A stretch of 64,000 bases of DNA from Hyphomonadaceae bacterium. GTDB lineage: Bacteria > Pseudomonadota > Alphaproteobacteria > Caulobacterales > Hyphomonadaceae. Positions 61,103 to 64,000 of the stretch are shown in pieces. Position numbers and translations under genes: made by a program. Under the pieces are notes generated by a model. The model was given only the letters and a program-made list of their open reading frames with translations. It searched no databases and was not told the DNA's origin. Position 1 is the stretch's first letter, and every line of letters starts with the position of its first letter. The stretch spans positions 84,121 to 148,120 of the forward strand of contig CANJIL010000003.1 in NCBI GenBank assembly GCA_947474455.1, given 5' to 3'.

Positions 61103-62165
61103 GTGAACAGAGCCCTGATGGCGTCACTGGTTCTCGCATGCGCCGGAGCGCCAGTGGCGTTCGCGCAAGAGGGAGCAAATTACACAAAGCCAAAAACAAC
61201 CTGGGGAGCGCCCGATATCGCGGGCCTCTGGACCAACCAGTCGCTCACCGCGATGCAGCGTCCGGAAGGCGCGACCAAGCTGGTGCCGACGCAAAAGGAA
61301 GCCGAGGACCTCGGCCTACCACAACACTTTCAATGCTGCGGCTCGCCAGGAAGCCCACGTGTCGAAACTTGATGCTGAATCGTCAGCCAAGCTTCTCTCT
61401 GACAAGAACTCCAACCGGGCCTACAACACATTCTGGATGGAGTTGGGCACGAACTATGCCACGGTGAAGGGTGAGATCCGCTCGTCCTGGATCACCTATC
61501 CAGACAACGGAAAGGTCCCGTACTCGCAAGCCGGCATCGCAGCCAATACCCGCGCCGGCAGCTACGAAGATCCCGAAGGGCGGCCATTAGAAGGGCGGCC
61601 ATTATCAGAGCGCTGCCTGATGAGCTTTACCGGCAGCGGCGGCCCGGTGCTGGGCAACGGGTACTACAACACCACAATCCAGATCGTGCAGACGCCCGGA
61701 TCAGTGATGATGCTGACGGAAATGATCCACGACGTCCGCGTGATCCCGATCGTGAAATCAGCCGCCGAAGGCAAGCATAGCCCGGGCGTGATCCCGAAAT
61801 GGGGTGGCGACTCCGCCGGTTGGTATGAAGGCGACACGCTGGTCGTCGAGACCGTCAATTCGCATCCGAGGCAGCGTTCGTACATTTCGGCGACTGGCAA
61901 GGTGACCGAGCGCTACGCGCGCTGGTCTGACGGCGAGATCTTCTACGAATTCAAGATTGAAGATCCGGCGCTCTACACATCGAACTGGGGCGGCGAGATG
62001 GTGCTGCGCGTGTCGAAGGAGCCGATGTACGAATACGCCTGCGCCGAGGGCAACTATGCTCTGGCCGGTGTGCTTGCCGGTGCCCGCAAGCTCGAACGTG
62101 AGGGCCGTCCGCACCCGCCCCAACTGGCCATGTATGCTGGCGCGGACCAATCGGACGGCGAATAA
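61103..62165 (+). pseudogene. Secreted protein of unknown function (tandem paralog B), frameshifted
   Basis: The first frame starts at a GTG with GGGAGAG upstream, encodes a signal peptide, then T-W-G-A-P-D-I-A-G-L-W-T-N-Q-S-L-T, and drifts out of similarity near 61313. A second frame picks up Y-H-N-T-F-N-A-A-A-R-Q-E-A-H-V and stays homologous to paralog A to the end (A-D-Q-S-D-G-E). One indel in GACCTCGGCCTAC separates them. The two copies are alike along their whole length, so they arose by duplication, and this copy is probably non-functional or misread. A 15-base tandem repeat is present inside it. Confidence 0.85.
61575..61604 (+). repeat. 15-base direct tandem repeat within paralog B
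   Basis: GAAGGGCGGCCATTA occurs twice without a gap, at 61575-61589 and 61590-61604. It adds five residues (E-G-R-P-L) in frame relative to the first paralog. It looks like replication slippage. Confidence 0.9.
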
Positions 62166-62423
62166 CGTACGCCCCGATTATCATGACGCTGTGCCTGCCT
62201 TGCTGGCGCAGCTTTCGTTTTGCCCGCATCTCGCGCGCAGGCGGCTGCCGCTCCCGGCAACTGGTCTCTGAAGCCTCCCGGATCGGTCCCATTTACCGTC
62301 GTGACTATATGTATGCACGTTTTCGGTAGATATGATCCGCGCCGGGGCCCTGCCCCAAACCTCCGGAACTGCCCTTGCGCCCAGCGGACCTCGACGTTAC
62401 AAACCGCCCTCCATCGTCAGGCC

Positions 62424-62500
62424 GCGCCCGTAGCTCAGCTGGATAGAGCACCAGACTACGAATCTGGGGGTCAGGAGTTCGAATCTCTTCGGGCGCGCCA
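62424..62500 (+). tRNA. tRNA-Arg (anticodon ACG)
   Basis: A complete 77-base cloverleaf with encoded CCA: acceptor stem GCGCCCG with CGGGCGC, D arm GCTC...GAGC, anticodon stem CCAGA/TCTGG with loop CTACGAA (anticodon ACG), T arm with TTCGAAT, discriminator G and CCA. The first anticodon base should be edited to inosine to read CGU, CGC and CGA. The gene lies between paralog B and an SOS mutagenesis operon, a typical place for integrated elements. Confidence 0.95.
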
Positions 62501-62744
62501 ATAAAATCAAACAGTTAGACGCGAACGATGCCCGACTGCGCAGTCGGCGGGTGAGCTCGGTGTCCACACGGTGTCCAGCACCTTGCCCAAGTGGCACGAC
62601 GATGATCGGTCCACTTTATCCGTCAATTTCAGCCCTGAATTGTTTCGACCCCGCTGCTGCGCCGTTGAAGAGGCGGCGCCCCCAAACCGAGACAGACCGA
62701 AGCTGGGGATGACCATCCGTTTTCGGCTTTACCGGTTTTTCCTT

Positions 62745-62759
62745 GTTCTCTATTCGTTC
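62745..62759 (+). promoter_or_regulatory. LexA (SOS) operator before umuD
   Basis: GTTCTCTATTCGTTC is an exact match to the alphaproteobacterial LexA box GTTC-N7-GTTC. It ends 4 bases before the chosen umuD ATG. Bound LexA would cover the promoter or start region and repress umuDC until DNA damage. Because the box almost touches the ATG, the message must be leaderless or nearly so, or translation starts further in. Confidence 0.85.
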
Positions 62760-62763
62760 TTAC

Positions 62764-63132
62764 ATGGGCGACTATCGAGGCGACAACACCACCGGCTTCC
62801 AATCACCGGCTCAGGACTACATCGAAGGTGTCGTTGATCTGGCTGCCGTGCTCGATCTGCGTCGGCCCAGTCGATACCCGGTGCGTGTCAAAGGACAGGC
62901 CTTGGAGAGCCGAGGGATCAGGGATGGCGACATCCTGATCACCGATGCCGCCACCGAACCTGCACCGGGTGTCGTCTGTGTGGCGATGATCGGGGGTGAC
63001 GTGATTTTGGCCACCTTGGCGAAGCGAGACGGCGACTGGGTTCTCATCCCCTCGTCCGGCGTGTCCGTGGCTATCAGCGAGGATGTCGAGGTCTGGGCAG
63101 TCGTCCACGCCTTAGTGCGAACCGACATCTGA
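62764..63132 (+). CDS. umuD: UmuD-like SOS protein lacking the catalytic dyad
   Basis: This 122-residue S24-fold protein is expected to work with DNA polymerase V. It keeps the UmuD core start [12 protein letters not shown] (residues 10-21) and the fold I-R-D-G-D-I-L-I. The catalytic Ser motif (G-D-S-M in E. coli) is G-Q-A-L here, with Ala46 in place of Ser, and Ala83 occupies the position of the catalytic Lys. It should not cleave itself or LexA. Only 10 residues precede the G-F core, resembling processed UmuD'. It overlaps umuC (TGA with ATG) and follows a LexA box. Confidence 0.82.
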   Translation: MGDYRGDNTTGFQSPAQDYIEGVVDLAAVLDLRRPSRYPVRVKGQALESRGIRDGDILITDAATEPAPGVVCVAMIGGDVILATLAKRDGDWVLIPSSGVSVAISEDVEVWAVVHALVRTDI

Positions 63133-64000
63133 TGTTCGCCTTGATAGATGGCAACTCGTTCTACTGTTCGTGCGAACGCGCCTTCGACCCGCGCCTGCGT
63201 GGCAAGCCTGTCGTGGTTCTGTCCAACAACGACGGCTGCATCATCGCAAGGACACAGGAGGCCAAAGACCTCGGCCTGAAGATGGGCGAGCCGTGGCACA
63301 TCGCGTCGAAGCGACCCGGCCTGAAGTCGGTCGTGTGGATGTCGTCGAACTACGCCCTTTACGGCGACATGAGCCGACGCATGTATGAGGTGCTGGTTGA
63401 ACGCGCCCCAGCCGTAGAACCGTACTCCATCGACGAGATGTTCATGGACTTCACCGGCATCGCGGACATGGCCGCGTTGGCAGCGGACATACGGGATCAC
63501 GTTCGACGGGTGGCGAAAATTCCTACCTGCGTAGGAATCGGCTCGACGAAGACCATCGCGAAACTCGCCAACAAGGTTGCCAAGTCCTATCGAACCGGTG
63601 TCGGCGTCTGCGATCTTTCCACCAGCGACGCGCGGCTTGCTGCCTATCCCACAATCGATATCTCGGACGTCTGGGGTATCGGCCCGGCGTCGGCGGCCAA
63701 GCTTCGGAAACGTGGTGTGAACACGGTGGCGGACTTCCTCACCGTTCCCAAGGAGGAAATCCGGGGCCTAATGACCGTGGTTGGCGCCCGCACTCATGCC
63801 GAATTGAACGGCATCAGCTGTATCCCCTTCTCCGAGGCACCGGCGACCCGCAAGAGCCTTGCCGTGACCCGTAGCTTCGGACGGGCTGTCACCGACTGGT
63901 GGGAGATGGAACAGGCCATTGCGTCCTACGCCACCCGTGCTGGCGAGAAGCTTCGTCGCCACGGCTTGATCGCTTCCGCCATGCAGGTGTTCGTACGAAC
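63132..64000 (+). CDS. umuC: DNA polymerase V catalytic subunit UmuC (partial, runs off the window)
   Basis: This is a Y-family translesion polymerase; 289 residues are visible. Catalytic elements are present: [14 protein letters not shown] with the first Asp (D6), [10 protein letters not shown] with the Asp-Glu pair near residue 101, and the S-x-x-K-type palm residues. The helix-hairpin-helix-like thumb [15 protein letters not shown] lies near 180, and the little finger begins near 240. The start ATG overlaps the umuD stop. The 3' end lies beyond 64000. Confidence 0.93.
   Translation, partial: MFALIDGNSFYCSCERAFDPRLRGKPVVVLSNNDGCIIARTQEAKDLGLKMGEPWHIASKRPGLKSVVWMSSNYALYGDMSRRMYEVLVERAPAVEPYSIDEMFMDFTGIADMAALAADIRDHVRRVAKIPTCVGIGSTKTIAKLANKVAKSYRTGVGVCDLSTSDARLAAYPTIDISDVWGIGPASAAKLRKRGVNTVADFLTVPKEEIRGLMTVVGARTHAELNGISCIPFSEAPATRKSLAVTRSFGRAVTDWWEMEQAIASYATRAGEKLRRHGLIASAMQVFVR

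Overview
The window looks like chromosomal DNA of a high-GC alphaproteobacterium of the Caulobacterales/Hyphomonadaceae type. The evidence is a set of lineage-restricted regulators within about 25 kb (ctrA, chpT, sciP/DUF1153 and flbD), a fliF-fliG-fliH(flbE)-fliN-flbD operon in the Caulobacter order, candidate CtrA boxes, a cluster of GANTC (CcrM) sites before ctrA, and an alphaproteobacterial GTTC-N7-GTTC SOS operator. The genus cannot be settled from sequence reading alone.

Layout. 0-7.7 kb: a partial lipoprotein gene, a proteobacterial sortase (class GN) with its VIT/vWA target, a large M16 peptidase, a broken MmcQ/YjbR gene and a DUF1194 vWA protein. 7.8-21.7 kb: mixed metabolism and housekeeping (TonB-C protein, frameshifted 5'-nucleotidase, DUF2332, RidA, DUF1330, thiolase, host-attachment protein, dodecin, mnmA, sugar dehydrogenase-like lipoprotein, hemerythrin), with several decayed genes between them. 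21.7-38.9 kb: flagellar genes, with flgL-flgK on the minus strand and fliK, flgD, flgE, sciP, fliF-fliG-fliH-fliN-flbD, flhA, flhF, flhG on the plus strand. Near-consensus sigma-54 promoters precede flgK and fliK, and two tandem CtrA-like boxes precede fliF. 39-42.2 kb: an accessory patch of two unknown genes between two transposase remnants, interrupting the flagellar region. 42.2-45 kb: fliJ-fliI divergent from ctrA. 45-50.8 kb: PPOX, DUF1003 and DUF4112 proteins, a broken monooxygenase, then chpT, a decayed cheW, cheY, cheB and cheR. 50.8-59.6 kb: a ydbH-ynbE-ydbL operon, an M23 peptidase, a DUF6265 lipoprotein and an EF-G paralog. 59.8-62.2 kb: a tandem pair of secreted proteins of unknown function, the second frameshifted. 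62.4-64 kb: tRNA-Arg(ACG) followed by an SOS-controlled umuD-umuC pair; UmuD lacks its catalytic Ser and Lys, and umuC runs off the window.

How it works together. CtrA, relayed through ChpT and opposed by SciP, would start the fliF operon. That operon encodes FlbD, which would switch on the sigma-54 promoters of the later hook and filament-junction genes. All of these are in one window.

The most unusual property is the number of lesions. At least ten recognisable genes carry a nonsense codon, a frameshift or an internal deletion, including flgL (amber codon just before its C-terminal helix) and cheW (frameshift plus TGA), while their neighbours are intact. All three stop codons are involved, so codon reassignment does not explain it. 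Either this lineage is losing genes, motility-linked ones among them, or the assembly has errors; the drifted conserved residues in cheW favour real decay for that gene.
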